Positions 1 to 8,626 of a stretch of DNA of 64,000 nucleotides are shown in pieces (within the stretch, counting starts at the first letter, position 1; every line of letters begins with the position of its first letter). This stretch comes from Lysobacterales bacterium. Its GTDB lineage: Bacteria > Pseudomonadota > Gammaproteobacteria > Xanthomonadales > SZUA-36. The stretch is taken from contig JABAAB010000026.1 of the NCBI GenBank assembly GCA_014238945.1, forward strand, positions 1-64,000, in the 5' to 3' direction. A model generated the notes under the pieces. That model was not told the origin of the DNA. It did no database searches and worked only from the letters and a program-made list of their open reading frames with translations. The position numbers and the translations under genes are program-made.

Positions 1-965
1 CCTGAGCTAAACCGAACGCCAACTACATTCCCACACTGATTTGCTTCGTTGGCAATCGATTCAACGGTGGACGGTGCAATCTGCTTCAGAGATGAGAGAT
101 ATGCCCATTGATCCGGGTGTGGTTGAAAATCCAAGTTTAGGAAAACCGAGTTTCCTGCCTTTCGTGGTTCATATTGCAGTGGCAGGGCGATGAGGTTACC
201 AAAGCCACCACGCGGCAGGGTGTCCTGGTTGGGGAACAGGCGGTCATAGGAACTCATGGCCAGTTGATGATGGTGCGCCATGGTCTCTGTAATGAGATAA
301 CAGCCCATGCGGCGGGCAATGATGGAGGGGACGGGTGAATTGAAGAAAAACCAGACATGGGCACCGTTACCCAACCGCGAACGTTCAACTGCTGTTGGGA
401 TGTTGAAACCTTCGCAGGTGTCCACGAAAGCAGCCACATCATCAAGCCAGGATTCCTTGTCAAAATCAGCTGCCAAGAATCAGCAGGTTTCATCTTTGAG
501 CATGGGGTAGACACCAATCGAATGCCGGCCTTGAAGATGGCCGAGAACAACTTTATCATCGAGTGGCAGAAAAGCCTGGCTTGGACACTCGCCGCACTTT
601 ACGCGGGGTTTTTCGCAGATACCTCGTACCCATTCATTGCCGCAGACTGGTGAATAACCTTTCCTGCCGGTTTTTGAGCTTATCCAAAGTAATGGATAGA
701 CATCTTTCCGGCCGCGGAACAGTTTGCGAAATAGTGAAATCTTTTCTTGCGGAGTAATGGGTATATCAGCACTGGGTTGTTTTGCCGAAGTGGAAGGGAT
801 CGAGATGGGCGATGCGATGGCCGCAAGTTCTTCCCTGAGCGTAGCTAATTGTTCCCGGCTTTTTTATTGTTTTTGTTCGAGAGCAGCGAGGGTTGCTTCC
901 TCGCGAGCGATCGCTTGTCGAAGTGATTGCTCCTTTTTCAATGTCACGATTCGCTCTGTTCCCAA
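1..965 (-). pseudogene. TOTE-type archaeo-eukaryotic primase (primase-helicase), broken and cut by the window edge
   Basis: Read on the minus strand, one frame matches the N-terminal part of the TOTE conflict-system primase-helicase: a coiled-coil lead, then LFRGRKDVYP, NEWVRGICEKP, KCGECPSQAFLPLDDK, GVYPMLKDETC and LAADFDK. The last carries the DxD metal motif of archaeo-eukaryotic primases. The GNGAHVWFFF block carries the G-x-G-x-H motif, and RLFPNQDTLPRGGFGN and GVRF follow. Two in-frame stops break it: TAA at 864-866 in the coiled coil, and TGA at 480-482 where the family has Trp (C-W-F). The rest of the frame is open to position 1. The start is unclear, with TTG near 965 or GTG near 947, just after the Fic stop. 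Family members continue into a superfamily 2 helicase, which would lie outside the window. The domain call is firm; inactivity is inferred from the two stops. Confidence 0.8.
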
Positions 966-991
966 TACACGAGACAGTGATCGTATTAAGC

Positions 992-2050
992 TCAGGTCAA
1001 TCCGTACCAAGTACCACGCCCGGCTCCATGCCGAACTAAGTGGCTGGCACGTACAAGTGCTTTGAAATGATCCTTAATCGTGTTGCGGTTTGCACTGGTG
1101 ACCTTTACCGCCTCGGCCACGGTCACTCGTCCTCGGTGACGGCATAGTTCCAGTATTTGCACCGATAGCTCAGGCAGATTACCGAAAAGCAGACGTTCTT
1201 GCTCGATCTTCTTCTCAAGTCGTGCTTTCTGTTGCTGCAGTGATTTCAGGAAAAAGTTCAGCCATGGCTGCCAATCTGGTGCGGCCGTGCGAACTGTTCG
1301 TTGTGTCTTGCGTAGCGCCAAGTAGTAAGTATCCTTGTTTTGCTCAATGACGCTTTCAAGCGAGCAATAGGGGACATATGCATAGCCCGAGCGCAGAAGT
1401 AACAAAGTCGTAAGGATGCGAGATAAACGCCCGTTACCATCCTGAAATGGGTGAATTTCCAGAAACATCACAATGAAGAGCGCGATGTTTATCAGCGAAT
1501 GCAAGTCGCCACTTTCAAGATTGCCTTGTGTCGTCTCGATCAACTCTGCCATCAGGCGTGGCGTATCGAATGGCGTAGCCGTCTCAAAGACGATTCCGAG
1601 GCTTTCACCACCCGGCCCGAAAGCTTCGACATGGTTGTTGTGTGTCTTATATTCACCTCGATGCCTTTCATCTTTCGATGAGTATTGCAGCAGGTCGCGG
1701 TGCAACTGCTTGATGTGGTTTTCCGTGAGTGCCATTTCCTCCCAATGTGCAAAGATGGTTTCCATCGCCTCAGCGTAACCAACGACTTCCTCTTCATCAC
1801 GGGAGGAGAATGACTTCACGCCCAAACCGGCAAGCAAGTGTTCAACTTCCGTGTCATTCAGCTTTGCACCCTCGATTCGCGTCGATGAACCGATGCTCTC
1901 GATCGTCGCAATCTGGCGCAGCGCCGTAAGGCGATCAGGTGAAATCCGACCAATTGCCGTCCAGGCGCCTTTAAATTCATCAATCTCGGCGATCAGTTTG
2001 AGAACTTTTGGTGTGATTTCTAACGTGTTTGTGAAGATGTCGCCACCCAT
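992..2050 (-). CDS. Fic family protein (class II, N-terminally autoinhibited AMP-transferase type)
   Basis: Fic enzymes transfer a nucleotide-derived group, usually AMP, to hydroxyl side chains of target proteins. Counted from an upstream in-frame ATG at 2062, the N-terminal inhibitory motif SSTRIEG lies at residues 59-65, the signature HPFQDGNGRLSR at 204-215, and a C-terminal winged helix (about 290-356) ends the protein. I prefer the ATG at 2050 (352 aa), because GGAGG sits five bases before it, whereas the ATG at 2062 has no ribosome site and overlaps a repeat. All catalytic residues (His, Asp, Gly-Asn-Gly, Arg) are present, so the gene looks intact, unlike the primase gene directly downstream. 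Four short repeats lie over its start, which suggests autoregulation through the winged helix. Fic proteins of this form occur both as free housekeeping-like proteins and in defence islands; the target is unknown. Confidence 0.9.
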   Translation of the reverse strand: MGGDIFTNTLEITPKVLKLIAEIDEFKGAWTAIGRISPDRLTALRQIATIESIGSSTRIEGAKLNDTEVEHLLAGLGVKSFSSRDEEEVVGYAEAMETIFAHWEEMALTENHIKQLHRDLLQYSSKDERHRGEYKTHNNHVEAFGPGGESLGIVFETATPFDTPRLMAELIETTQGNLESGDLHSLINIALFIVMFLEIHPFQDGNGRLSRILTTLLLLRSGYAYVPYCSLESVIEQNKDTYYLALRKTQRTVRTAAPDWQPWLNFFLKSLQQQKARLEKKIEQERLLFGNLPELSVQILELCRHRGRVTVAEAVKVTSANRNTIKDHFKALVRASHLVRHGAGRGTWYGLT

Positions 2051-2057
2051 TTTCGCC

Positions 2058-2114
2058 TCCATTTACATCCATTTGTATGATGGCATGGCTCCCTCCATTT
2101 GTCCATCCATTTAC
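2058..2114. promoter_or_regulatory. Four-copy TCCATTT repeat over the Fic start, candidate operator
   Basis: TCCATTTAC (2058-2066), TCCATTTGT (2068-2076), TCCATTTGT (2094-2102) and TCCATTTAC (2106-2114) form two close pairs, 10 and 12 bases apart, with the pairs 26 bases apart. The order AC, GT, GT, AC is mirror-like in the variable end bases. The array overlaps the region where the fic promoter and leader should be. That it binds the Fic C-terminal winged helix is an inference. Confidence 0.5.
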
Positions 2115-2292
2115 ACCCATATTACCTGTATGTACTGATGTCCTTTTGATGGGTAATTGCAGCGCTCGGAAACCGAACCAGCACCCGTTTAAATTATGCG
2201 CTAATTTTGCCCAAAGTCTCTGTTGTCAAAGTCAGCCATTTTCGCGGGAATTTGTCACAAGAATTCAGGACGTTGCAAATCAAAAGTCCATC

Positions 2293-2320
2293 AAGGGTTC
2301 GAATCCATTCTGCCCAGCCA
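2293..2320 (+). other. tRNA 3'-end remnant, probable island attachment site
   Basis: The stretch has a T-arm (GGG TTCGAAT CC) and then CTGCCCA, G and CCA, the layout of a tRNA acceptor end with discriminator G. No 5' half (expected TGGGCAG acceptor strand) or anticodon arm is found in the preceding 80 bases, so this is not a whole tRNA. Discriminator G with an AGCCA end fits tRNA-Gln best, but this is not certain. Such fragments mark where an integrative element has copied the tRNA end, so the island would extend left out of the window. Confidence 0.6.
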
Positions 2321-2350
2321 AATTAAAACCTGTTTAATCAGGCGATTAGC

Positions 2351-2377
2351 AGAAAGGCCGCAGATAGCGGCCTTTCT
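2351..2377 (+). terminator. Strong hairpin terminator
   Basis: AGAAAGGCCGC and GCGGCCTTTCT form an 11-bp perfect stem around a 5-base loop, followed by a T-rich stretch. It lies 30 bases after the tRNA remnant and is probably the original tRNA terminator. It may also stop transcription from the S9 peptidase gene on the other strand. Confidence 0.7.
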
Positions 2378-2430
2378 CATTTCTGGGGTGCGTCAGTCAT
2401 ACGTCAGTATCTGACCCCAAATATTGCCGA

Positions 2431-4488
2431 TTATCTGGAGGTTTGCTCTGGTGCAGGGGGCGTCTTGCCTTTCACGTATTGGTCGTACCAGGCCAACCGG
2501 CGTTCCAGGAAATCCTTCTGATGCGGCATCGTCCACCCGCCGTGATATTCGCCCGGATAGACAACGAGTTGCGTAGTGATACCGCGGCGGCGAAGAGCCA
2601 GATAGAGCTGTTCGGAATTCTGGATGGGAACATTCCAGTCCTTCTCACCGCCAGCGAACAGGGTCGGGGTTGTGACATTTTGAATATGGTCGAAGGGTGA
2701 TACACCATCCCAAAATTCACGCGTTTCCCAGGGCAGGCCAGACTCCGACTCCCACCAGCGCTGATACATATCGTGCCCGTAGTTGGCGAGAGCCAGTCCG
2801 GTGCCCGCACCGCTAACGGCGCCTTTGAAGCGATCGGTTTGGGTGATGATGTAATTGGTCAGGATACCGCCATACGAATAGCCGCCAACGCCGAGGCGGT
2901 CAGGGTCTGTGTAACCGAGCTCAATCGCATGATCAACGGCAGCCAGAACGTCAGGGGAATCTTTCGTGCCATCACCTTGATAGAGTGCAAAGCTGAAATC
3001 CCGGCCATAACCGGAGGAGCCACGCGGATTGGAACGCACGACCACGTAACCGTTCGCGGCAAAGAGTTGGGCTTCGAAAGAGAAACTATAACTATATTGA
3101 CTGACGGGGCCGCCGTGGATGAGTAAGAGCGTAGGATATTGGAAAGCAGAATTGAAGGAAGGGGGCTTGGTGATAAATCCTTCAATTTCGAGGCCGTCGT
3201 GGCTCTTAAAATGTATTTCTTCGGTTTCACCGAGTTTGATCTGAGAGAAGAAATCCTCGTTGACGTGGGTTAGCTGGCGCATACTCTTTTTATCGGCGAT
3301 GAACAGCTCACCGGGAAGTTTCGGCATGCTGATCCGCGCAACCAACGTACCATTGTCAGCGAGTGAGTAAGCGCCAGCACTGAATTGGCCCGCGATTGGA
3401 CGGGTGATCCTGCCACCCCCTGCAGGGATACGCGCAATGTGATTTTCTCCGCTGTCTTCCAGCCGGAAGTAGATGTGCTTTCCATCTTCAGAATACTCGA
3501 GACTCGAAACGTTGCGGTCGAGTTCCTCAGTAATGAGCCTGGGTTCACCGCCGTCAATATCGATTACCGCAAGATGGTGGGTGGCGTAATGGCTGCCCAA
3601 CACTTCGGGAGCAGAAACATAGGCAATGGTCCTGCCATTGGGATGCCAGGTCGGAGAGTTTTCGGTACCCGGGGAAGTGGTCAGTTGAACCAGCTTCTGA
3701 CCTTTATCGGTATTGTCCGCTTCCACAAGCCATACGCTGGTGTTGTAGTTGATGTCAGGCTCTTCGGTCCGGTTGCTGACAAAGGCGATGGTTGTTCCAT
3801 CGGGCGACCAAGCGGGGCTGGAATCGTCATAATCGCCGGAGGTGACCTGGGTAAGAATTTTCGATTCGATGTCATATACATAAACGTGATCGCGCCGCCG
3901 ATCGAGATAACCGGTGTAATCCTCCTTGAACTGGATGCGGTCGATCACCCAGGGTTTTCCCTTTACCCACTTTTCTTCGGAGTCCTCCTCGGGCTCGGGA
4001 TCTGTAAGCGTCAGGAGCAACTTCTTTTCGTCGCCGGAGAAGTTGATTGTACCGATGCCGCGATCAAGATCAGTCAATTGCCGCGCTTCGCCACCGTTGA
4101 CAAGATCGAGGAACCAGACCTGGGATTCGCCACCGTTTCGCGCCGAGACAAAGTAGAGCCTTTTCCCGTCGCGGCTGAATGTTGGCTCCCGGGAGGAAAC
4201 CGCTTCGGCTGTCATCGGGATGGGGTCGCCACCTTTAGTCGCCATCATCCAGATACGTGTCTTTGAGCTGTTCTTCTCATAATTACGGATGGTGACGGTA
4301 TAGGCGAGCAGTGTTCCGTCGGGCGAAAGACTGGGGCTGCGGACTGATTTGATTTTGAATGTGTCGTCGGTTTGCAGGCTACGCAATGAGGATGCCGTTT
4401 CGTCCTGCTCGCCTTCTTGCGCCACTACCTGGGCAGAAGACAAAAGTGCGTAGACAAAGAGGGTAGAGACAAGTGATCGAACGTTCAT
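2431..4488 (-). CDS. Secreted S9 family (prolyl oligopeptidase-type) peptidase
   Basis: This serine peptidase likely cuts oligopeptides in the periplasm or outside the cell. The 685-residue protein has a signal peptide (about 1-23, cleaved after VVAQ), then PD40/WD40-like beta-propeller repeats such as PSLSPDGT, PTFSRDGK, PAWSPDGT and PTWHPNGR, then the alpha/beta hydrolase domain. The catalytic residues are Ser538 in GGYSYGG, Asp617 in GGEKDWNVP and His649 in PGEYHGG. The start at 4488 is chosen because AGGAGA lies six bases upstream and a signal peptide follows. The frame is open further upstream to 4674, but that extension has no hydrophobic lead. The protein resembles the dipeptidyl/acylaminoacyl peptidases of marine heterotrophs. 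It stands alone, with no operon partner on its strand. Confidence 0.92.
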   Translation of the reverse strand: MNVRSLVSTLFVYALLSSAQVVAQEGEQDETASSLRSLQTDDTFKIKSVRSPSLSPDGTLLAYTVTIRNYEKNSSKTRIWMMATKGGDPIPMTAEAVSSREPTFSRDGKRLYFVSARNGGESQVWFLDLVNGGEARQLTDLDRGIGTINFSGDEKKLLLTLTDPEPEEDSEEKWVKGKPWVIDRIQFKEDYTGYLDRRRDHVYVYDIESKILTQVTSGDYDDSSPAWSPDGTTIAFVSNRTEEPDINYNTSVWLVEADNTDKGQKLVQLTTSPGTENSPTWHPNGRTIAYVSAPEVLGSHYATHHLAVIDIDGGEPRLITEELDRNVSSLEYSEDGKHIYFRLEDSGENHIARIPAGGGRITRPIAGQFSAGAYSLADNGTLVARISMPKLPGELFIADKKSMRQLTHVNEDFFSQIKLGETEEIHFKSHDGLEIEGFITKPPSFNSAFQYPTLLLIHGGPVSQYSYSFSFEAQLFAANGYVVVRSNPRGSSGYGRDFSFALYQGDGTKDSPDVLAAVDHAIELGYTDPDRLGVGGYSYGGILTNYIITQTDRFKGAVSGAGTGLALANYGHDMYQRWWESESGLPWETREFWDGVSPFDHIQNVTTPTLFAGGEKDWNVPIQNSEQLYLALRRRGITTQLVVYPGEYHGGWTMPHQKDFLERRLAWYDQYVKGKTPPAPEQTSR

Positions 4489-4682
4489 TCTTAATCTCCT
4501 ATGTTGGCTGGACGCGCGGCTGAGTATAAGTAGAATAATCACTCGATTCCATAAACGTAAACTTTCCGAATTCCACCAGCCGTCCGCTTGAAGACCTATT
4601 GCCAGGCCCCTATTGCCGAGACACGCACTTAGACACCGAAAAGGGGCCGGCCTCCGAATTAGATATTGGATCACTCTGTCCC

Positions 4683-4696
4683 TTTACTCTAACCCC
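4683..4696 (-). repeat. GGGGTYAGAGTAAA-like short repeat
   Basis: On the minus strand this reads GGGGTTAGAGTAAA. Related copies occur at 31458-31471 (GGGGTCAGTGTAAA) and, shorter, at 2411-2418 and 42208-42215 (GGGGTCAG). All are intergenic. They look like ends of a small interspersed or REP-like element, but no full unit is seen. Confidence 0.35.
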
Positions 4697-4715
4697 AAAA
4701 CTGGCCGCTGGATGA

Positions 4716-5285
4716 ATTCTTCGGCCGCGAATCTTCCTGCATGGTGGCAATATGGATATTCGTTACCTGAAAACCGGTGTCACCATATACCTGCCTTGCT
4801 ACATCGATGGCTGCGGCCTTGGGGTTGGTGATCTTCATTACGCGCAAGGGGATGGTGAAGTCAGTGGCACCGCCGTAGAAATGTCGGCCGATCTGTGGGG
4901 CAAGGCTGAAATTATTAAAAACGGACCTGACCTGAGCCACGGACCTCATTATAGTGGCGCATCAACTTTGCTCGACATCCCTTCTACTAAATTTTATGCC
5001 GTTACCGGGTTTCCTCTTAAAGAAAAAGGGAGCACACCGCCAACCCTTGAACATCTCGGCTCAGCAAAGGTTGCCAATCTCGAAAATCTTTCCAATGACA
5101 TTAATCTTGCGGCGCGTAACCCGCTTGATGGTATTGTCGATTACATCGTGGCCGAATACGGCTATAACAGGCGTCAGGCATACATTATCGCCAGTGTTGC
5201 CGTTGACCTCCGCATCGGACAACTGGTGGACACCCCAAATGTGGGCGTCACCGCTATTTTGCCATTAGATATATTTGTGAAATAA
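4716..5285 (+). pseudogene. Acetamidase/formamidase family, N-terminal half missing
   Basis: The frame encodes the C-terminal half of the FmdA/AmdA family, which hydrolyses formamide or acetamide to ammonia and the acid. Recognisable blocks are GGNMDIRYL, a glycine-rich core GDLHYAQGDGE and the C-terminal segment LDGIVDYIVAEYGY, leaving about 180 residues of an expected 300-400. An in-frame TGA lies at 4713-4715. The 230 bases before it, back to the S9 gene, do not contain the missing N-terminus. The ATG at 4752 falls inside the conserved GGNMDIR block and has no convincing ribosome site, so a functional short protein is unlikely. A GGGGTYAG-like repeat sits about 20 bases before the break and may mark the deletion or insertion point. 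Confidence 0.75.
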
Positions 5286-5423
5286 GTTTAATTAGCGATA
5301 CATTATTTAACCGCACTTAACTGTCTTTTTTTAAGCGCCCGTTAATAGCTGCGTTTTCAGAATGGAGCAAGGCAATCGCTTAAATGTGTAAGCCAGCTTT
5401 TCAGGGTCCGGGCAATTAAGTTG

Positions 5424-6380
5424 TCAGCACCCTTCTGATCGTTCGTCGAGTTTCCTGTATGCCAGGGCTGACAGCGCCAGATCACCCAGTGCATGACCGC
5501 GAAATATGAATGCGTTGCGGTCGTGCTCGTTATTGCGTCCGGAAAATTCACCGAGAACCAACCCGGATAAATCTCCCGTAGTGTATTCAGGGGGCACGAG
5601 TTTGTTGGGCTGGGAGGCTTCCTGTGCCAGGTCGTCGATAACGATCATGTCGAAAGCCGGGTAACTGTCCCTGATCCAGGGTGTGCCCAGGTCGGTGATT
5701 GACGCAAAAGCACCTGGTTTCAACTCGTTGGCATCAAGAAAGGGACTCAGGCTTGCCGAGTAGGTGATCGAGCTGACGATTAAATCAGCATCACGAATGG
5801 CCTCATGACCGCTGGAGCAAACCGTTGGCTTCAGTGACATGCGCCGGGCAGAGCGACACAGCTTGTCGATGTTTTTCTTGCCACGGCCAAACACCCTGAC
5901 TTCTTCAAGCGGGAAAATATCGCTGAATGCCTTCAAATGGCTGAGTGCCTGCACACCGCAGCCAATAAAAGCGGCGACCGAGGAATTCTTCCAGGCCATA
6001 TGCCTTGCAGCCACCGCGCTCAATCCCGCGGTACGAACCGCGGTGATCCAGTTGCCGTCCAGGATTGCGAGCGGGAGGCCGGTTTCACTGTGGAGCATGG
6101 TAACCAGTCCGTTGATCTGGGGTAGCCCCCTTTCAGGGTTGTCCGGGTTCAGTACGACGGATTTTACGGCTAAAACCGGAGGGTCCTGCATCGCGGCCAG
6201 CGCCGCCATCATGTAACGACCGTCATCCGGCAAAATGACTGCCTTGGGCGCACTCCATGCCAATTCGTTGGAGAAATTCCTTATCAGTGTTTCAATGCTC
6301 TGTATCACTTCTGCTGTCGATATCTCCAGGCTCGTGAGCATCTTCCCGGTAACATAGGGTATTGTTTCGTTCATATTCAT
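5424..6380 (-). CDS. Ornithine cyclodeaminase / mu-crystallin family protein
   Basis: The product belongs to the NAD(P)-dependent ornithine cyclodeaminase / mu-crystallin family. Members include ornithine cyclodeaminase, alanine dehydrogenase and ketimine or pyrroline-2-carboxylate reductases, so the substrate stays open. Seen in the sequence are the segment DGNWITAVRTAGLSAVAA, the Rossmann entry FIGCGVQALSHLKAF, VRVFGR, and ADLIVSSITYSASLSP. The start is taken at the ATG at 6380 (MNMNETIPYV), giving 318 residues, the usual length for the family. The frame is open to an ATG at 6533, but the extra 51 residues do not look conserved. No clear ribosome site decides between them. The next gene upstream on this strand ends only eight bases before 6533, so the two may be co-transcribed. 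Confidence 0.85.
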   Translation of the reverse strand: MNMNETIPYVTGKMLTSLEISTAEVIQSIETLIRNFSNELAWSAPKAVILPDDGRYMMAALAAMQDPPVLAVKSVVLNPDNPERGLPQINGLVTMLHSETGLPLAILDGNWITAVRTAGLSAVAARHMAWKNSSVAAFIGCGVQALSHLKAFSDIFPLEEVRVFGRGKKNIDKLCRSARRMSLKPTVCSSGHEAIRDADLIVSSITYSASLSPFLDANELKPGAFASITDLGTPWIRDSYPAFDMIVIDDLAQEASQPNKLVPPEYTTGDLSGLVLGEFSGRNNEHDRNAFIFRGHALGDLALSALAYRKLDERSEGC

Positions 6381-6540
6381 TCGAACCAATTGCTGTAACG
6401 CACCAGTCAATGATGGAATTGCTGGGGTGGAACTGATGAGTCTAATGGGTTGAGTGTGCGGCTTGCTGTTCCTTTTTTCTACATGGGCGCAGAGATAATC
6501 TCCGAATTCAATCAGATGGCTCCTCCCCGCCATTTAAGAT

Positions 6541-7584
6541 TTACTGTAGCAGCCAGTAGTAACCAACAAAACCATCTGAGGCCAATACGGATATCGTGTT
6601 CTGATTGTTATTGTAGGTCGCTGAACCGATGATACCTGTGGTCAGACCACAGTTTGTTACATCCAGAATCAGATAAGCCTGATTGAATAAAGTATCTGGT
6701 ACAGAAAACGATCCATCGAAATCACAGCCATCCAGGGTTGAACCCGTGACCGTTCCATCACTCAGGACGGAGGCATCACCGACATTGGTACCCCAAATAT
6801 CCTGAACAACATAGGTTCCTGCCATCATCTGTGTGCTTAAATCGTATTGAAATGAAGGAACCGGGGTCGCAACCAACAATCCATTTCCTGTATATGACGC
6901 GGTTAGTCCATCTGCACCAAAGGTACCACTGCCCGTGATGATTTCTACCTCGCCCGTATCAACAAAAGAATTGGCTTCAAACGAAAACGTATTGGTTCCG
7001 GTCTCCCACCATTGACCCAGACCAATTTCTGCAGTGGTATCACTTGCTGCACCAAAGGCCATGTCGCCATTTTCAAAAAGAGTCGCCACACCAAACCCTA
7101 CTTCACCGTTAGCCGCCCATGAAGCATGGAAGGTTCCGTGCAAGGCGCTTTCAGAACATTTTATTCCAGAGACAAAGGTGAGACGTTGCATTGGTATCGA
7201 TCCGCTTCCGTAAGCGGGATCGTCCGAGGTGTATTCAAGTGTTGCGCTGTAACAGTCATGGAATGTGACCGTGGATGATCCCCAGATGGTCTGTTCGCGA
7301 TCATCCGGGTCAAACGCTCCAAACTTCATTCCAGTGTTGTAATAGGTTGTACCCGAGGTACTGTCGCCTTGATTTGTACCGACAGTGATCAGGAACATCG
7401 GTGTGCCATCAGTGTGGTAGACATACCAATAGACCAGTGTCAGGTCTTCATTCAGGGTAGCCACATTCAGGCCATGGCCGTCCTGGGCCGGGTTGTACCA
7501 TGAACCGCTTAATTCAGGATTTATGTCCAGTGCTGATACATTGAATGTGGCGACCAAAAGCAGGACATAATGTAAATGTTTCAA
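6541..7584 (-). CDS. Exported protein with GSWYNPAQDGHG-type beta domain
   Basis: The 347-residue protein starts with a short signal peptide (MKHLHYVLLLVATFNVSA). It then shows the motif GSWYNPAQDGHG followed by VYWYVYHTDGTPMFLI and FHDCYSATLEY. This pattern recurs in secreted or surface proteins of marine Gammaproteobacteria, often near the N-terminus of larger exported proteins. The rest (about 130-347) is rich in Gly, Thr, Asn and aromatic residues and looks all-beta. Four cysteines (in HDCYS, GIKCSES, DGCDF and TNCGL) could make two disulfides. No enzymatic motif is visible and the function is unknown. It lies in a minus-strand set with two other exported proteins. Confidence 0.75.
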   Translation of the reverse strand: MKHLHYVLLLVATFNVSALDINPELSGSWYNPAQDGHGLNVATLNEDLTLVYWYVYHTDGTPMFLITVGTNQGDSTSGTTYYNTGMKFGAFDPDDREQTIWGSSTVTFHDCYSATLEYTSDDPAYGSGSIPMQRLTFVSGIKCSESALHGTFHASWAANGEVGFGVATLFENGDMAFGAASDTTAEIGLGQWWETGTNTFSFEANSFVDTGEVEIITGSGTFGADGLTASYTGNGLLVATPVPSFQYDLSTQMMAGTYVVQDIWGTNVGDASVLSDGTVTGSTLDGCDFDGSFSVPDTLFNQAYLILDVTNCGLTTGIIGSATYNNNQNTISVLASDGFVGYYWLLQ

Positions 7585-7677
7585 TATGGGATTCCCTTTT
7601 TCTATAAGTGTGGAAGATTCTATGTAATTGCCCTTAAGTAAAGCCGGTACGACTTGGACACGCGCCGGGCCATGCCA

Positions 7678-8622
7678 TTACCTCAAAATGAGCATTTCTC
7701 CGTCAATCGCTCGTTGCCAAAGCGTATAGTCCGGGTCGTTCGGATTCTGTAACGGCATGATAACCACGATTAATTCCTCCACCTTACGCGTAAGTTTGAC
7801 TTCCCCCATCCAGTCGCCTGAGGGCAGCGGCGTTTTCAACGGACAGCTGGAGTAGTCCACAGTGTATACACCTCCACTCGCTTCAAAATCGCTGCACAGC
7901 AGGAGATATGCTGGTGTATTGCGCCAGGAATAGAGATCGACGTCGACAATCAGCTGCCAGGAACTGTCAAATGCAAAATCCGAAGATACCTCGAGGCTGG
8001 CCGTTTTCTCGACTTCCTTACCCAGGAGGGTTTGGACCGTGGCGGCCGGCTGAGAATGATGCAGTGCCACTGCTTCGTCATACAGGGCCGGGTAGAGCAG
8101 CTTTTCGCGGCTCATCGGTAACCGTCGCGGGTCGAGCGCTATAAACGCCGCATAATCCGTTACGCCATCATGGGAAAGTTCAGCGCTAAGGGTGTCAAGT
8201 GCCGACCGAACCTTATCGGCGGGCAGGCCTTTGACTTCGTTCGCCATGAGGGTGGATAAAACACTCATGGATACCTCACCTGAAAGCTTGCCTGCAAATT
8301 CCCGTTTGAAGTCATTGGAAAACAGGACCATGGAGTAGCATTGTTCTTTATTACAGGCTTCGAACAGCCAGGGATAATCATCTGTGCTGGACAACTCCGG
8401 GTTTTCAATAGACAGGTTAGAGAGGTTGAAGTCGCCATCGAAAAATCCAAACTTGATTGGATTTCTGACGCCTTGCGTCGTGACGACGGGAGTTTCCAGA
8501 TCAACCCATTGATATAAGGCCCCTACCGTCCCACCGGGAAGCGGACTGCTGATGCAGGCTCCGAGCAAAAGGCATACCGTTGCGGTGGCCAAAAGAGAAA
8601 TGGTGTGATTGATTCTTTGCAT
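7678..8622 (-). CDS. Predicted lipoprotein of unknown function
   Basis: I do not recognise this family. The 314-residue product has a lipoprotein signal peptide ending in LLLGAC, with the lipid Cys at residue 23. It then carries a mixed region mentioning a possible binding face (LPADKVRSALDTLSAEL) and a C-terminal beta-rich region with CSDFEASGGVYTVDYSSC. The start at 8622 is preferred: GAGGA from the end of the upstream gene is correctly spaced, and the signal peptide starts there. The frame is open ten codons further up. It starts two bases after the stop of the LruC-domain gene, so the two are surely co-transcribed and probably translationally coupled. The lipoprotein may anchor or accompany its neighbour at the outer membrane; this is inference. 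Confidence 0.75.
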   Translation of the reverse strand: MQRINHTISLLATATVCLLLGACISSPLPGGTVGALYQWVDLETPVVTTQGVRNPIKFGFFDGDFNLSNLSIENPELSSTDDYPWLFEACNKEQCYSMVLFSNDFKREFAGKLSGEVSMSVLSTLMANEVKGLPADKVRSALDTLSAELSHDGVTDYAAFIALDPRRLPMSREKLLYPALYDEAVALHHSQPAATVQTLLGKEVEKTASLEVSSDFAFDSSWQLIVDVDLYSWRNTPAYLLLCSDFEASGGVYTVDYSSCPLKTPLPSGDWMGEVKLTRKVEELIVVIMPLQNPNDPDYTLWQRAIDGEMLILR

Positions 8623-8626
8623 GGCT

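Noticed and set aside
480..482. TGA as selenocysteine or as a general Trp codon
   Set aside because: No SECIS-like hairpin was recognised after it, the expected residue is Trp, and many intact genes in the window use TGA as stop and TGG for Trp.
2245..2320. Possible complete tRNA gene
   Set aside because: Only the T-arm and acceptor 3' strand are present. The matching 5' acceptor strand, D-arm and anticodon arm are missing.
3385..4266. Long plus-strand open frame of 293 codons
   Set aside because: It lies antisense to the S9 peptidase propeller region, whose motifs and signal peptide are clear, and it has no domain of its own.
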